From contig NZ_JALEOV010000034.1 in NCBI RefSeq assembly GCF_022767005.1, forward strand, positions 1-62,264: DNA of 62,264 nt, given 5' to 3'. This document shows positions 1-8,771 of this stretch, in pieces. Position 1 is the first letter of the stretch; each line of letters begins with the position of its first letter. A model generated the notes under the pieces. The model made no database searches. It was not told where the DNA came from and saw nothing but the letters and a program-made list of their open reading frames with translations. The stretch is from Peptoniphilus sp. Lineage in GTDB: Bacteria > Bacillota > Clostridia > Tissierellales > Peptoniphilaceae. The translations under genes and the position numbers were made by a program.

Positions 1-1
1 C

Positions 2-205
2 GATGCAGAGAAAAAATCTGTTAGACCTACAACAGTTGACGGTTTCGTAAATTATCTAGATAAAAGTCTTCATGAAAATAAAAACACAAAAATTGCAGTT
101 GTACTTGCGCACGATGCGACAAATAAACAACTTACAGTAGACTCTCTAAGGTCTATTATAAAATATTTTAAAGACAGAGACTATGAATTTGGAGTTTTAA
201 AATAA
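2..205 (+). CDS. C-terminal fragment of a polysaccharide deacetylase-like protein
   Basis: The reading frame is open from the window edge to a TAA at 203-205 and encodes 67 residues; the 5' part lies outside the window. The visible end has a VVLAHDA segment followed by TVDSLRSIIKYFKDRDYEFG, which is the usual ending of NodB-fold polysaccharide/peptidoglycan deacetylases (a late His-Asp strand, then a helix ending near a Tyr-x-Phe). Such enzymes remove N-acetyl groups from cell-wall or capsular sugars outside the membrane. The catalytic core is not visible, so the family call rests on the C-terminus only. A hairpin terminator follows directly. Confidence 0.6.
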   Translation, partial: DAEKKSVRPTTVDGFVNYLDKSLHENKNTKIAVVLAHDATNKQLTVDSLRSIIKYFKDRDYEFGVLK

Positions 206-225
206 TTTTTAAGATAATAAAATAA

Positions 226-258
226 GGGGCTGTTCTTCGTAGACAGCCCTCTTTTATT
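226..258. terminator. Bidirectional intrinsic terminator
   Basis: GGGCTGT (227-233) pairs with ACAGCCC (243-249). T-rich tracts follow on both strands, so it can end both the deacetylase transcript (+) and the gltX transcript (-). Confidence 0.8.
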
Positions 259-268
259 GTCTCTAAAT

Positions 269-1744
269 TTATAGAGAATTTTTTATTTTTTCTGCTCTTT
301 CAATTAATTTATCTTTTCCTAAAAGATATAAAATATTTTGCATTTCTGGTCCATGAACATTTCCAGAGATTGCTGCCCTAATTGGCATATAAAGTTTCTT
401 GCCCTTTACTCCAGAATCCTTTTGCACTTCTTTCATAAGTCCCTTTGCAGTTTCCATGTCGATTTCATCATGAGATTCTACAATTTTTATAAAGGATTCA
501 AGTAGTCCCTTTACATGATCTTGTGCTAACTCTTCTTTAGCTGAGTCTTCCGTAATTTCAATATCTCCAAATAAAAAGTCAATGTGTTCAGGAATGTCTT
601 CTAATTTGTCTATTCCCTCTCTTACTGTGTCGATTAAAATTTTGTACCACTCAAAACTTTCTCTAATTTCTTCTTCAGATAAGAGTCCAGATTTTGTAAC
701 AAAGGGGATTGAAAGTTCAGAAAGTTTGTCTAAATCGTAGGACTTAATGTAATGTGAGTTAACCCAGTTTAATTTATCTGTGTCAAAAATTCCTCCGCTC
801 TTTCCAACTCTTTCAAAGGAGAATTTTTCAATTAATTCATCCATTGTCATAATTTCTTCGCCATCTTCAGGAGACCAACCAACAAGTGCAAGGTAATTTA
901 CAATTCCTTCAGGTAGATATCCTCTTTTTCTAAAGTCTTCTACTGAAACGTCGCCCTGTCTCTTAGAAAGTTTTTTTCTATCCTTATTTAAAACTGTTGG
1001 AAGGTGAACAAATTCTGGTGCATCCCAACCAAAACATTCATACATAAATACATGCTTTGGAGTTGATGGAAGCCATTCTTCGCCTCTTACAATATGAGTG
1101 ATTCCCATAAGGTGATCGTCAACTATTACAGCTAAGTGATAAGTTGGAAATCCGTCAGATTTCATCAAAACTTGGTCATCGATTTCATCAGTATTTATTG
1201 TAACTTTGCCACGAACTGCATCGTGAAATGTAATGTCCCTGTTCTTAGGAAGTTTTAATCTTATAACATAATCTTCTCCTGCTGCAACTCTCTTCTTTGC
1301 TTCTTCAAGAGGTATGCCACGGCAAAGTCCATCGTACTTAGGCACTTTTCCCTTTATTCTTTGTTCTTCACGTAGATTGTCAAGTCTTTCCTTAGAACAA
1401 AAACAATAATAAGCGTAGCCCTTTTCAATTAATTCATCAACATACTTTCGGTAAATTTCAAGTCTATTGGATTGGATATAAGGTCCACAATCTCCAACAT
1501 CTACGATTTCTCCATCTTTTACAAAGACACCTTCGTCATGTGTAATGCCTGCCCATTCAAGGGAATCAATTAAATTTTCTATGGCGCCTTCAACATATCT
1601 AGTTCTATCTGTATCTTCGATTCTCAAAACAAATTTGCCGCCATTCTTTTTTGCGAACAAATAATTATATAATGCAGTCCTAAGTCCACCAATGTGTAAA
1701 TATCCTGTTGGTGATGGTGCAAATCTTACTTTAACATCTGACAT
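269..1744 (-). CDS. gltX: Glutamyl-tRNA synthetase
   Basis: This cytoplasmic class I aminoacyl-tRNA synthetase charges tRNA-Glu (and possibly tRNA-Gln in an organism using the amidotransferase route, not testable here). Its 491 residues match the family length. The HIGH-type motif lies in PSPTGYLHIGG (residues 10-20) and the KMSKS-type loop is KLSKR at 258-262. A Cys-rich insert (CFC near 114-116) sits where zinc-binding forms have their knuckle. The ATG is preceded by GAAAGGATG. The gene begins 13 bp after the stop of the SLH-protein gene, so the two are probably read through together. Confidence 0.97.
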   Translation of the reverse strand: MSDVKVRFAPSPTGYLHIGGLRTALYNYLFAKKNGGKFVLRIEDTDRTRYVEGAIENLIDSLEWAGITHDEGVFVKDGEIVDVGDCGPYIQSNRLEIYRKYVDELIEKGYAYYCFCSKERLDNLREEQRIKGKVPKYDGLCRGIPLEEAKKRVAAGEDYVIRLKLPKNRDITFHDAVRGKVTINTDEIDDQVLMKSDGFPTYHLAVIVDDHLMGITHIVRGEEWLPSTPKHVFMYECFGWDAPEFVHLPTVLNKDRKKLSKRQGDVSVEDFRKRGYLPEGIVNYLALVGWSPEDGEEIMTMDELIEKFSFERVGKSGGIFDTDKLNWVNSHYIKSYDLDKLSELSIPFVTKSGLLSEEEIRESFEWYKILIDTVREGIDKLEDIPEHIDFLFGDIEITEDSAKEELAQDHVKGLLESFIKIVESHDEIDMETAKGLMKEVQKDSGVKGKKLYMPIRAAISGNVHGPEMQNILYLLGKDKLIERAEKIKNSL

Positions 1745-1757
1745 TTTTTCATCCTTT

Positions 1758-3320
1758 CTATTTTGCTGTAATTTCTATAACTTGGTAATAAGCCCAATGA
1801 TCTCTGTTAAGATCTTTAAATGGGTTCTTTGAATATTTATCTAAGAAAGATTTATTTATCTTTCTGTCTAGAACTTTGTTAAAAATTGTAGCAGCTTCTG
1901 CCCTTGTTATTTTATCATTTGGTTTAAATTCATTTTTTGATTTTCCAACCATTATTCCATGGCTTGATAAAGTGTTTATCGCTTTACTTGCCCAGAAATC
2001 CTCCTTTACATCCTTAAAGGTAATTGGATTGTTGCCTTCTTTTAATTTCAAATAATTCGCCATCATGCTTGCAAATTGTGCTCTAGTCATTGCGTCCTTT
2101 GGTCTAAAAGTGCCGTCAGAATAGCCAGAAATTAATCCTTCCTTTTCAACAAAAACTATATTGTCATAATACCATGTGCCTTCTTTTACATCTTTAAAAG
2201 AAGTTGTGTCATTAGCGTTTGCCTTGTCATCAATTATTCTTTTTAAAACTGAAGCAGCCTCAGCTCTTGTTATTTTTTCGTTAGGAGCAAATTTATCATT
2301 TGAAATGCCTGACATATATGGAAGTCTAATAACTTCGATTGATTTTTGTAACTCTTCTAATGATTTATTAATTTCTTCTGTTGAAACTTCACTTTTTACA
2401 ACTACATATTCAGCTGATGCAATTGCAGCGCGAATTCTCTTTTCATTTTGATTACTTGCTTTTGCAGTGGAAAGATTTTTTGCAAAATCTACATAATCAG
2501 TTAATTTTTCAAGAGTTTTTATTGTGCTATATAAATCTTTTTCTTCATTATTTTCAGTTACAAGTTCAGTTGATTTTTTAGACTCAACTTTAGGCTTAAC
2601 AATATAATCTAAACTTGCTTTTTTATCTTTAGTTTCAGCAACTATCCTAATTAAGGAACCTTCTTTTAAATCTAAATTTTCTACTTTAAAATTGCCCTTA
2701 TCATCAGAATTAACATTGGCAACAACTTTTTTGTCTATTGCAACTCTGACACTTGCATTTTTTTCAGTATTTCCAACAATTTCATTTGAATCTTGATATA
2801 CATCCTTTATTGAAAGAGTTCCATTTTGTGTCTTTGTTGAAGACTCGAGATTTTTTTGGTCGCTCTTTGTTTCTCCGCCCTTGTCCACATAACTTAGAAC
2901 AAAGGAATTTTTTAAATTGGAACTTGAGCCCACATCATTTTTTATCTTTGTTATAATTTCAAGATTTAACTTGTATCCTTTTATAACTGATAGATCATTT
3001 GCATTTATAGTTACAATGTTTTGATTTTTCCCTTTTATAGAGGTTTCTCTAATATCCAGTTTACCTTTGGACTCTGCTTCATCTAAAAGTTTTGTACTTT
3101 TAACTTCAATTGCACTGTCAAATAAAAGTGTAACAGAGAAGGAAGAATATTTTTCCTTATAATTTTTTGGCAAATTAACAATTAAATTATACTTAAAAGT
3201 ATCTCCACTTTTCGCCTCTGAAACTGCAGGTTGCTCTAATACAACTTGAATATCTTCAGCTGCAAAAACATTTACAAAAAGTATAAAGGTCATAACTATG
3301 TATAAAAGCATTTTTTTCAT
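1758..3320 (-). CDS. Exported S-layer-homology (SLH) protein with cohesin-like N-terminus
   Basis: A secreted envelope protein of 520 residues. Residues 1-20 are a signal peptide ending before AED. Residues about 25-160 look like a cohesin-type beta sandwich, and about 168-245 like an Ig-like module. A Lys/Glu-rich linker (about 250-330) follows, then three SLH repeats with TRAEAA (351), TRAQFA (412) and TRAEAA (472). The third repeat is followed by an incomplete fourth one that ends the protein. SLH modules bind pyruvylated or similar secondary wall polymers, so anchoring to the wall is expected. A good -10 box (TATAAT, 3344-3349 on the reverse strand) lies upstream. The ligand of the N-terminal domain is unknown. 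Confidence 0.85.
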   Translation of the reverse strand: MKKMLLYIVMTFILFVNVFAAEDIQVVLEQPAVSEAKSGDTFKYNLIVNLPKNYKEKYSSFSVTLLFDSAIEVKSTKLLDEAESKGKLDIRETSIKGKNQNIVTINANDLSVIKGYKLNLEIITKIKNDVGSSSNLKNSFVLSYVDKGGETKSDQKNLESSTKTQNGTLSIKDVYQDSNEIVGNTEKNASVRVAIDKKVVANVNSDDKGNFKVENLDLKEGSLIRIVAETKDKKASLDYIVKPKVESKKSTELVTENNEEKDLYSTIKTLEKLTDYVDFAKNLSTAKASNQNEKRIRAAIASAEYVVVKSEVSTEEINKSLEELQKSIEVIRLPYMSGISNDKFAPNEKITRAEAASVLKRIIDDKANANDTTSFKDVKEGTWYYDNIVFVEKEGLISGYSDGTFRPKDAMTRAQFASMMANYLKLKEGNNPITFKDVKEDFWASKAINTLSSHGIMVGKSKNEFKPNDKITRAEAATIFNKVLDRKINKSFLDKYSKNPFKDLNRDHWAYYQVIEITAK

Positions 3321-3632
3321 AAAAAATCCCCCTTAATATATTTATTATATCAGTTTATTTAAAATAACTACAAATATTTTAACATAAATAGATAAATTAT
3401 AAGATATTTATTATTGCAATATAGTTTATTAATGCTTGAATTTAATTATTTATGTGTAGATTTATGATGAAATAACACTAGATAATATAAAAAGCTAAGG
3501 ATTTTCCTTGGCTCTTAATATATTATATAAACTTGTCTTTAAGTTCTTTTCTTTACACCTAAACAATACCTTAAAATATTTTATCAAATAAAAAAGACTT
3601 TAGCATCTAAAACGCTAAAGTCCCTTACTTTA
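3321..3632. other. Intergenic region with two terminator-like hairpins
   Basis: This 312-bp gap separates the purine permease from the SLH gene. GACTTTAGC/GCTAAAGTC (within 3597-3623), followed on the reverse strand by a run of T, is a strong terminator for the permease. A second hairpin, GCTAAGGA/TCCTTGGC (3494-3512, one G-T pair), also has T5 on the reverse strand. The SLH promoter -10 is at 3344-3349. No further gene is visible. Confidence 0.6.
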
Positions 3633-4958
3633 TTAAAATGGCAAAATTGGTCTTAAATATCTTAGAGTAAATATAATTGCCAAGATATACATTACAGGTG
3701 ATACTTCTTTTCCACGACCTGTTGCTACTTTTAAAATTACATAAGAAATCATTCCAACAGAAATTCCTTCTGCAATTGAGTAAGCAAAGGGCATTGTAAC
3801 CATTGTTAAAAATGCTGGCACAGATTCTGTGAAATCATCTAATTTTATTTGATTAATTGGGCTAATCATAAAAAGTCCAACCATTACAAGAGCTGCAGAC
3901 GTTGCCTGTGCTGGCACAATTGAAAAGATTGGAAATAAAAATAGCGATAATAGGAAAAAGAAAGCACATGATAGAGATGTAAGTCCAGTTCTACCACCGT
4001 CTGCTACTCCTGATGCAGATTCAACAAAAGTTGTAACTGTACTTGTCCCAAGAAGTGCTCCCACAACTGTACCTATGGCATCAGATAAAAGGGCACGACC
4101 AACTCCTGGCAAATTTCCTTCTTCGTCTATTAATCCTGCTTTTGTCGCAACTCCAGTTAAAGTACCCACAGTATCAAATAAGTCTACGAATAAAAATGTA
4201 AACATTACAGAGAACATATCAAAGGTAAATAAATCTCCCCAGTGAAGTTTAAAGGCAACACTTGATATTGATGGTGGAAGTGAAAATAGTAATCCATTAG
4301 GAAGATGAGTAACTCCTAAAATAAGTGCAAGAATTGTTCCTGTTACTATTCCATATAAAAGTGCTCCCTTGACATTTTTAGCTGTCAAAAATGCCATAAC
4401 CATTAGGGAAACTATAAATACAACTGAAGGTCTTGTTGCAATTTCTCCAAGTGAAATTAATGTTGCATCGTTATTTACAATCATTCCCGAAGATATTAGT
4501 CCAACTAAAGTTATAAAAAGTCCTATACCAACTGACACTGCATTTTTTAATGACATGGGTATTGATGTAAATATTGCTTCACGAATATTAAATAAACTCA
4601 TGATTATGAAGATAACACCTTCCAAAAATACCGCAGTAAGTGCGTAGGTCCAATCGTGACCCATGCTTAAAACTACTGTATAAGTGAAGAAAGCATTAAG
4701 CCCCATTCCTGCTGAAAGTGCAAAGGGCAAGTTTGCAAATAATCCCATAAAGAGCATTGCAATAATTGACGATAAAATAGTCGCAGTGAAAACTCCACCC
4801 TTGTCCATTCCAGTTTCCGATAACATATTTGGATTTACAACTAATATATAGGACATAGTCATAAAAGTTGTAAGTCCTGCCATAAACTCTGTCTTGGCAT
4901 TTGTCTTTCTCTCAGTAAGAGAAAAAGTCTTTTCTAAAAAACTTGAATTTGTTTCCAT
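3633..4958 (-). CDS. Purine (adenine/guanine/hypoxanthine) permease, AzgA/PbuG group of NCS2
   Basis: A 441-residue integral membrane protein with about 12-14 hydrophobic segments. The N-terminal FMAGLTTFMTMSYILVVNP and the ALSAGMGLNAFFTY segment are hallmarks of the AzgA-like NCS2 purine permeases, and TSTVTTFVESASGVADGGRTG matches the conserved second half-repeat. It likely imports purine bases with protons. The ATG follows TAAGGAGGAAAAAG. The gene stands alone. No purine riboswitch is recognisable in the short 5' region, which is unlike many Firmicutes pbuG genes. The exact base specificity cannot be read from sequence. Confidence 0.88.
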   Translation of the reverse strand: METNSSFLEKTFSLTERKTNAKTEFMAGLTTFMTMSYILVVNPNMLSETGMDKGGVFTATILSSIIAMLFMGLFANLPFALSAGMGLNAFFTYTVVLSMGHDWTYALTAVFLEGVIFIIMSLFNIREAIFTSIPMSLKNAVSVGIGLFITLVGLISSGMIVNNDATLISLGEIATRPSVVFIVSLMVMAFLTAKNVKGALLYGIVTGTILALILGVTHLPNGLLFSLPPSISSVAFKLHWGDLFTFDMFSVMFTFLFVDLFDTVGTLTGVATKAGLIDEEGNLPGVGRALLSDAIGTVVGALLGTSTVTTFVESASGVADGGRTGLTSLSCAFFFLLSLFLFPIFSIVPAQATSAALVMVGLFMISPINQIKLDDFTESVPAFLTMVTMPFAYSIAEGISVGMISYVILKVATGRGKEVSPVMYILAIIFTLRYLRPILPF

Positions 4959-5060
4959 TTTTCTTTTTCCTCCTTAATAAATTCAGTTTTTATTCTATCA
5001 CAAATTAGATTAAATGGCACAAAGATGGTAAACTTTTTATTTTATAAATTTTGAAATTAA

Positions 5061-5088
5061 AAAGGACTCTTGAAATCAAAAGTCCTTT
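5061..5088 (-). terminator. Terminator of the GntR-ABC operon
   Basis: AAAGGACT (5061-5068) pairs with AGTCCTTT (5081-5088), followed by a short T-rich stretch on the reverse strand, 15 bp beyond the last permease stop. Confidence 0.7.
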
Positions 5089-5102
5089 GAGTCTATTAAT
5101 AT

Positions 5103-5741
5103 TTAAAAATCTTTTTTCTCCGCTATTATTCTAGCTGCGGCATAAATTATTATAATGAAAATAATTAAAGATAAGGATAAGACTAAGTTGCTGCTTCCTT
5201 TAATTATTCCAATAAAAAATCCTGTTGGATTTTTTCCAAACTTATCTAATATAGGAAGAAGCGCAGGCGATGATGTAAACATTGTTCCCACACCACTTGT
5301 TTGTCCAAAGTAAAGATAGATTGGAATACTTATAAGGTAATAGGCCATTAAAAATAGCACAATAAAAAATCCTAGGTTAAAGTCCATGCCATTTATTTCA
5401 ACCTCTTGCATGATGTAAAAAACTAATATTGAATCTATTATAAAAATAATAAGAACCTTTAGAAATTTTACATTTATTAGGTCTCTCCTTGATGCACCAA
5501 GTGTCAAAAGGTAAGGCTTGCTCTTGTCCAATATCATTCCTTCGCTGGATATTATATATAGGACATAGTGAATTAGGAGGGCTGACATAAATAATACTGC
5601 AAAGGCTTTGTCTGCAAAGAAAGAAAATTCCTCTGAGAAAAGTCCAAGACTTTTTAAAGCAAAAATTATTCCTATAAATATGAAATAAACAATAATAAAC
5701 TTTTTTCTAATTTTAAAATCATTTAATAAAAGTATTTTCAT
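5103..5741 (-). CDS. ABC transporter membrane subunit (ABC-2 type), second permease
   Basis: This 212-residue hydrophobic protein has about six predicted membrane segments and a short cytoplasmic end (IIAEKKDF). It is the last gene of a GntR-ATPase-permease-permease unit and overlaps the preceding permease by 4 bp (ATGA at 5738-5741), so translation is probably coupled. The N-terminus MKILLLNDFKIRKK resembles MKAVLYNDFKLVKK of its partner, so the two are paralogous halves of a heterodimeric channel. Comparable units export antimicrobial peptides or handle envelope stress; the substrate here is unknown. Confidence 0.75.
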   Translation of the reverse strand: MKILLLNDFKIRKKFIIVYFIFIGIIFALKSLGLFSEEFSFFADKAFAVLFMSALLIHYVLYIISSEGMILDKSKPYLLTLGASRRDLINVKFLKVLIIFIIDSILVFYIMQEVEINGMDFNLGFFIVLFLMAYYLISIPIYLYFGQTSGVGTMFTSSPALLPILDKFGKNPTGFFIGIIKGSSNLVLSLSLIIFIIIIYAAARIIAEKKDF

Positions 5742-6358
5742 ATTATTTGCCCCTCTCTAATGTTTTTTGTTGAGTATTTATAATCTGCCCATAGGGATAA
5801 GACGAAAATTATTACAGAAGCAATTATAAATATTGATTTGTAATCTATTAAATAATCATAATAAGCTCCGTATCCCATTGCGGTAGCTATGCCAAATCCT
5901 ATTACTAATAGGCCGTAAAATAAAATCACAATTCCTTTTTGGAGTTTTGCGTATAAAATATGACTTAAACTTAGACTCAAAAAGTCTAAAGCAATAAATA
6001 TATTTAGGTATATATTTAAAATTGATACTTTGACTTCTTGATTGCTAATAATTAATCCAACCCAAAAAATAATAGAGGTAATAGAAAATATTACAAAATT
6101 TTTTATTATTTTAGCGATAGAATAGTCTTCTATGGAAACTGGCATAGTAATAAATTTTTCAAAATCATTAAATTTATCCCCAAAGATAATTTGAGTTCTC
6201 ATGATAAATATCATAGTAAATGCCCACTGAACGAAAATTCTATTAGAAATTTCTCCAGTAGTAAATAAACTTATGGCAAGTATGACTCCAATAAATATTG
6301 TAAATGGGATTGCAATTTTCTTTACCAGTTTAAAATCATTATATAAAACTGCTTTCAT
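5738..6358 (-). CDS. ABC transporter membrane subunit (ABC-2 type), first permease
   Basis: A 206-residue membrane protein with about six hydrophobic helices and an N-terminal cytoplasmic NDFKLVKK stretch shared with the downstream permease. It overlaps the upstream ATPase by 4 bp (6355-6358) and the downstream permease by 4 bp. It presumably pairs with the downstream paralogue and the single ATPase to form the transporter. No substrate-binding protein is encoded nearby, which favours export. Confidence 0.75.
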   Translation of the reverse strand: MKAVLYNDFKLVKKIAIPFTIFIGVILAISLFTTGEISNRIFVQWAFTMIFIMRTQIIFGDKFNDFEKFITMPVSIEDYSIAKIIKNFVIFSITSIIFWVGLIISNQEVKVSILNIYLNIFIALDFLSLSLSHILYAKLQKGIVILFYGLLVIGFGIATAMGYGAYYDYLIDYKSIFIIASVIIFVLSLWADYKYSTKNIREGQII

Positions 6359-7194
6359 TTTGCACCTCTTGACAAAAATATCATTATGTCCTCTACATTT
6401 ACTTTGTCAACAACCTCATTAGGATAAAATTCTTTAAAGACTTCTACATTTTTAATCAAAGCTTCTGTGGAATATTTATTTTTTCTCAATTTCAAAATAA
6501 AATCGCCATATTTCTCTAAATTTTCTTCAGAAGTTTTTAAAATTCCATATTTTTCTATAAGAGCATCCTTCTCATCGTATAGAATAATTTTTCCATCGTG
6601 AATATAAATTATATAGTCTGCAATTTTTTCAATGTCAGATAAAATGTGTGAAGAAAATAATATTGTCTTATTGCCGTCACGCATATAGTTAAATAAAAAC
6701 TCAATTATCTCGTCACGAATAACTGGGTCAAGACCAGATGTTGGTTCATCAAGAATCAAAAGTTCTGGATTGTGGCAAATTGCAGAAATTATTTTTAATT
6801 TCATTAAATTTCCTGTGGAAAGTTCCTTTAATTTTTTGTCCCTTGGCATCTTAAATTTATCTGCAAGCTCATAAAAAAGTTTTTCGTCAAAATTTTTGTA
6901 GGCAACTTTTAATATATCAACTACATCTTTAACTTTAAAACTTTCGTTAAAAAAGGAATTTGACAAAACTACTCCAATTCTTTCAAAAGATTCTTTATGA
7001 ATTTTTTCGCCAAAGACTTTTATATCGCCACCATATTTATACAAATCTAAAATACATTTTAAAAGAGTTGTCTTACCTGCACCATTTTCGCCAATAAGTC
7101 CAATAACTGCACCCTCTGGTATGTCTAAACTGTCAATATCTAGTTCAAAATCCTTAAAATCTTTTTTTAAATTCTTTATTTCTATACTTTTCAT
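6355..7194 (-). CDS. ABC transporter ATP-binding protein of the GntR-linked exporter
   Basis: A 279-residue ATPase that powers the two adjacent permeases. The Walker A is GENGAGKTT (near 35-43), the signature motif is LSTGN rather than LSGGQ, and the Walker B is LLILDEPTSGLDP, followed by the SSH switch histidine. The C-terminal 70 residues extend beyond the nucleotide-binding domain, as in BcrA/YtrB-like ATPases. It starts 2 bp after the GntR gene. A single ATPase serves both permeases, unlike Pmt-type systems, which carry two. Confidence 0.88.
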   Translation of the reverse strand: MKSIEIKNLKKDFKDFELDIDSLDIPEGAVIGLIGENGAGKTTLLKCILDLYKYGGDIKVFGEKIHKESFERIGVVLSNSFFNESFKVKDVVDILKVAYKNFDEKLFYELADKFKMPRDKKLKELSTGNLMKLKIISAICHNPELLILDEPTSGLDPVIRDEIIEFLFNYMRDGNKTILFSSHILSDIEKIADYIIYIHDGKIILYDEKDALIEKYGILKTSEENLEKYGDFILKLRKNKYSTEALIKNVEVFKEFYPNEVVDKVNVEDIMIFLSRGAK

Positions 7195-7196
7195 AA

Positions 7197-7571
7197 TCAG
7201 TCCACCTCGTCTAAGGTCTTTAAAATTTCTTGTAACTCATCTAAACTTATTCCTGCAGCTTTCGCAACAGTCATAGCATCAGTAAAATGTTTTTCAATTT
7301 CAGCCATAGCATTTTCTCTTACAACTTCTTCATTTAATTTTTTAACAAAGGAGCCCTTACCTGGCATAGAATAAATATAGCCTTCTTGCTCCAAGTCGTT
7401 ATAAGCACGTTTTGTAGTTATAACAGAAACCTTTAAATCGCTGGCAAGAGTTCTCATACCAGGAAGCGGTTCATCAGCGTATAAATCTCCTGATACAATT
7501 TGAGCCTTGATTTGATTTTTTATTTGTTCATAAATTGGAAGACCACTGTCATTTGAAATAATTATTTTCAT
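7197..7571 (-). CDS. GntR-family regulator, YtrA-like
   Basis: A 124-residue one-domain regulator. Its N-terminal winged helix begins with the characteristic IYEQIKNQIKAQIVSG segment and contains PGMRTLASDLKVSVITTKRAYNDLEQEG, and it ends in a short helical dimerisation tail of YtrA type with no large effector domain. It heads the ABC operon and very likely represses it. An 11-bp inverted repeat at 7591-7627 lies just upstream of its start and is the obvious operator. The start ATG follows GGTGATG. In related systems the signal is cell-wall or membrane stress; the inducer here is not known. Confidence 0.9.
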   Translation of the reverse strand: MKIIISNDSGLPIYEQIKNQIKAQIVSGDLYADEPLPGMRTLASDLKVSVITTKRAYNDLEQEGYIYSMPGKGSFVKKLNEEVVRENAMAEIEKHFTDAMTVAKAAGISLDELQEILKTLDEVD

Positions 7572-7590
7572 ATCATCACCAAAATTCTTA

Positions 7591-7627
7591 ATATATACTG
7601 TGTATATTTTATATTTACAGTATATAT
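7591..7627. promoter_or_regulatory. Operator (inverted repeat) of the GntR-ABC operon
   Basis: ATATATACTGT (7591-7601) and ACAGTATATAT (7617-7627) are perfect 11-bp arms separated by 15 bp, 20 bp upstream of the gntR start. The geometry fits a dimeric YtrA-type repressor site overlapping the promoter. Confidence 0.7.
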
Positions 7628-7654
7628 CCTGTAAATGCCTTTGTCAATAAAAAT

Positions 7655-7684
7655 TGCAAAAAAATAACTGCCCATAAGGACAGT
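7655..7684 (-). terminator. Terminator of azlCD
   Basis: On the reverse strand ACTGTCC pairs with GGGCAGT (7667-7684) and is followed by a TATTTTTTT tract, directly after the azlD stop. Confidence 0.8.
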
Positions 7685-7691
7685 TTTAAAA

Positions 7692-7997
7692 CTAAATTAA
7701 ATATAAAAATCCCATATACAATACTGTTCCTAGTGCAATGGACAAGAAAAAGTTTTTAATAAATTTAAAACTTAAAATTATCACTGCAAAGGATGTTGCA
7801 ACAGGTATTACTTCTGTATGGTTTAAAAAATTAACTTTTCTAATACAAAATACGAGGAGAAGCCCCATTAATGAATAGGGAAGTTTTTCTCCAAGATATT
7901 CAATAAAGGTTGTTAGTTTTCTCTTTCTAAAAATTATTCCAGGAAGAAATCTCGCCATCGCAGTTATTAAACCTGCGATAAAAATATATTTAAGCAT
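7692..7997 (-). CDS. azlD: AzlD-family branched-chain amino acid export subunit
   Basis: A 101-residue protein with about three to four hydrophobic helices and the family's early MARFLPGIIF segment. AzlD proteins act with AzlC to export branched-chain amino acids and analogues across the membrane. It starts immediately after the azlC stop (TAA then ATG), behind GGGGAGG, so the two are translated as a unit. A terminator follows. In a fermenter of amino acids it could vent excess Leu/Ile/Val; that role is inference. Confidence 0.88.
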   Translation of the reverse strand: MLKYIFIAGLITAMARFLPGIIFRKRKLTTFIEYLGEKLPYSLMGLLLVFCIRKVNFLNHTEVIPVATSFAVIILSFKFIKNFFLSIALGTVLYMGFLYLI

Positions 7998-8681
7998 TTA
8001 TATTTCCTCCCCTTTTTTCTTAAAGTCGATGTATAAAAAGATTAAGATTATAATCATCGCTGGAAGAATAAAATTTTCTCCAAAGATAATTAATGAAAAC
8101 ACCGAAGCCACAACTCCAATAATAGCAGGAAAGTGGTCAGTCGTTTGATTCCACTGACTTAAATATATTACTAAAAATAAAGCCGTAAGTATAAAATCTA
8201 TTCCTAAAATTTCTGTCTTTACAAAATTTCCAAGAATTCCGCCAAGTGTCGTAGCCAAAAACCAGTATGCTTGAAGTAAAATTATTATAGAAAAATAAAA
8301 ATCTTCCTCTTTCATATCATCGGGCACAGGAACGCCCATTATCATTGAATAAGCTTCATCACAAAGGGCATAATTTGAATAAATTCTCTTACCTTCACTC
8401 ATGTCTCTAAACTTCGTAAGACAAGTAAGTGCATAAAAGAAATGTCTAATATTCATCATTGCAACAATTAAAACAAAAGAAAGTAAATTCATGCCAGCAT
8501 ACATTGCCTCAACTACAACAAATTGAATTGATCCTGAGAAAATCACAACTGAAGTAAGTGGAGCAACCCACGGTGCATATCCCTTTGATGAAGTGAATAT
8601 CCCAAAAGAAATTCCTATAAATAAAAAAGAAATAAATATTGGAATAGTATAGGGAAAGGTCTTTTTTAAATTTTTAATCAT
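7998..8681 (-). CDS. azlC: AzlC-family branched-chain amino acid export subunit
   Basis: A 227-residue membrane protein with the AzlC signature: FLFIGISFGI early, then SVVIFSGSIQFVVVEAM and the MNIRHFFYAL motif. It forms the larger subunit of the AzlCD exporter. The start ATG follows AAGGGGTGAAAAG. A terminator of the upstream iadA gene (8744-8761) and a TATAAT box on the reverse strand near 8709-8714 separate it from the preceding operon, so azlCD is its own transcription unit. Confidence 0.9.
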   Translation of the reverse strand: MIKNLKKTFPYTIPIFISFLFIGISFGIFTSSKGYAPWVAPLTSVVIFSGSIQFVVVEAMYAGMNLLSFVLIVAMMNIRHFFYALTCLTKFRDMSEGKRIYSNYALCDEAYSMIMGVPVPDDMKEEDFYFSIIILLQAYWFLATTLGGILGNFVKTEILGIDFILTALFLVIYLSQWNQTTDHFPAIIGVVASVFSLIIFGENFILPAMIIILIFLYIDFKKKGEEI

Positions 8682-8739
8682 CTTTTCACCCCTTAAAGTT
8701 TTTTAGAATTATAACATAAATAAAGGAATTTATGCATAA

Positions 8740-8761
8740 AAAACCTCGAAATTAATCGAGG
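8740..8761 (-). terminator. Terminator of the yfcC-iadA operon
   Basis: CCTCGA (8744-8749) pairs with TCGAGG (8756-8761); T6 follows on the reverse strand. It lies 10 bp after the iadA stop. Confidence 0.85.
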
Positions 8762-8771
8762 CTTTCTAAAT

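Noticed and set aside
4959..5060. Purine riboswitch upstream of the purine permease
   Set aside because: The short leader lacks the conserved purine aptamer core and has no hairpin with a T-run before the gene.
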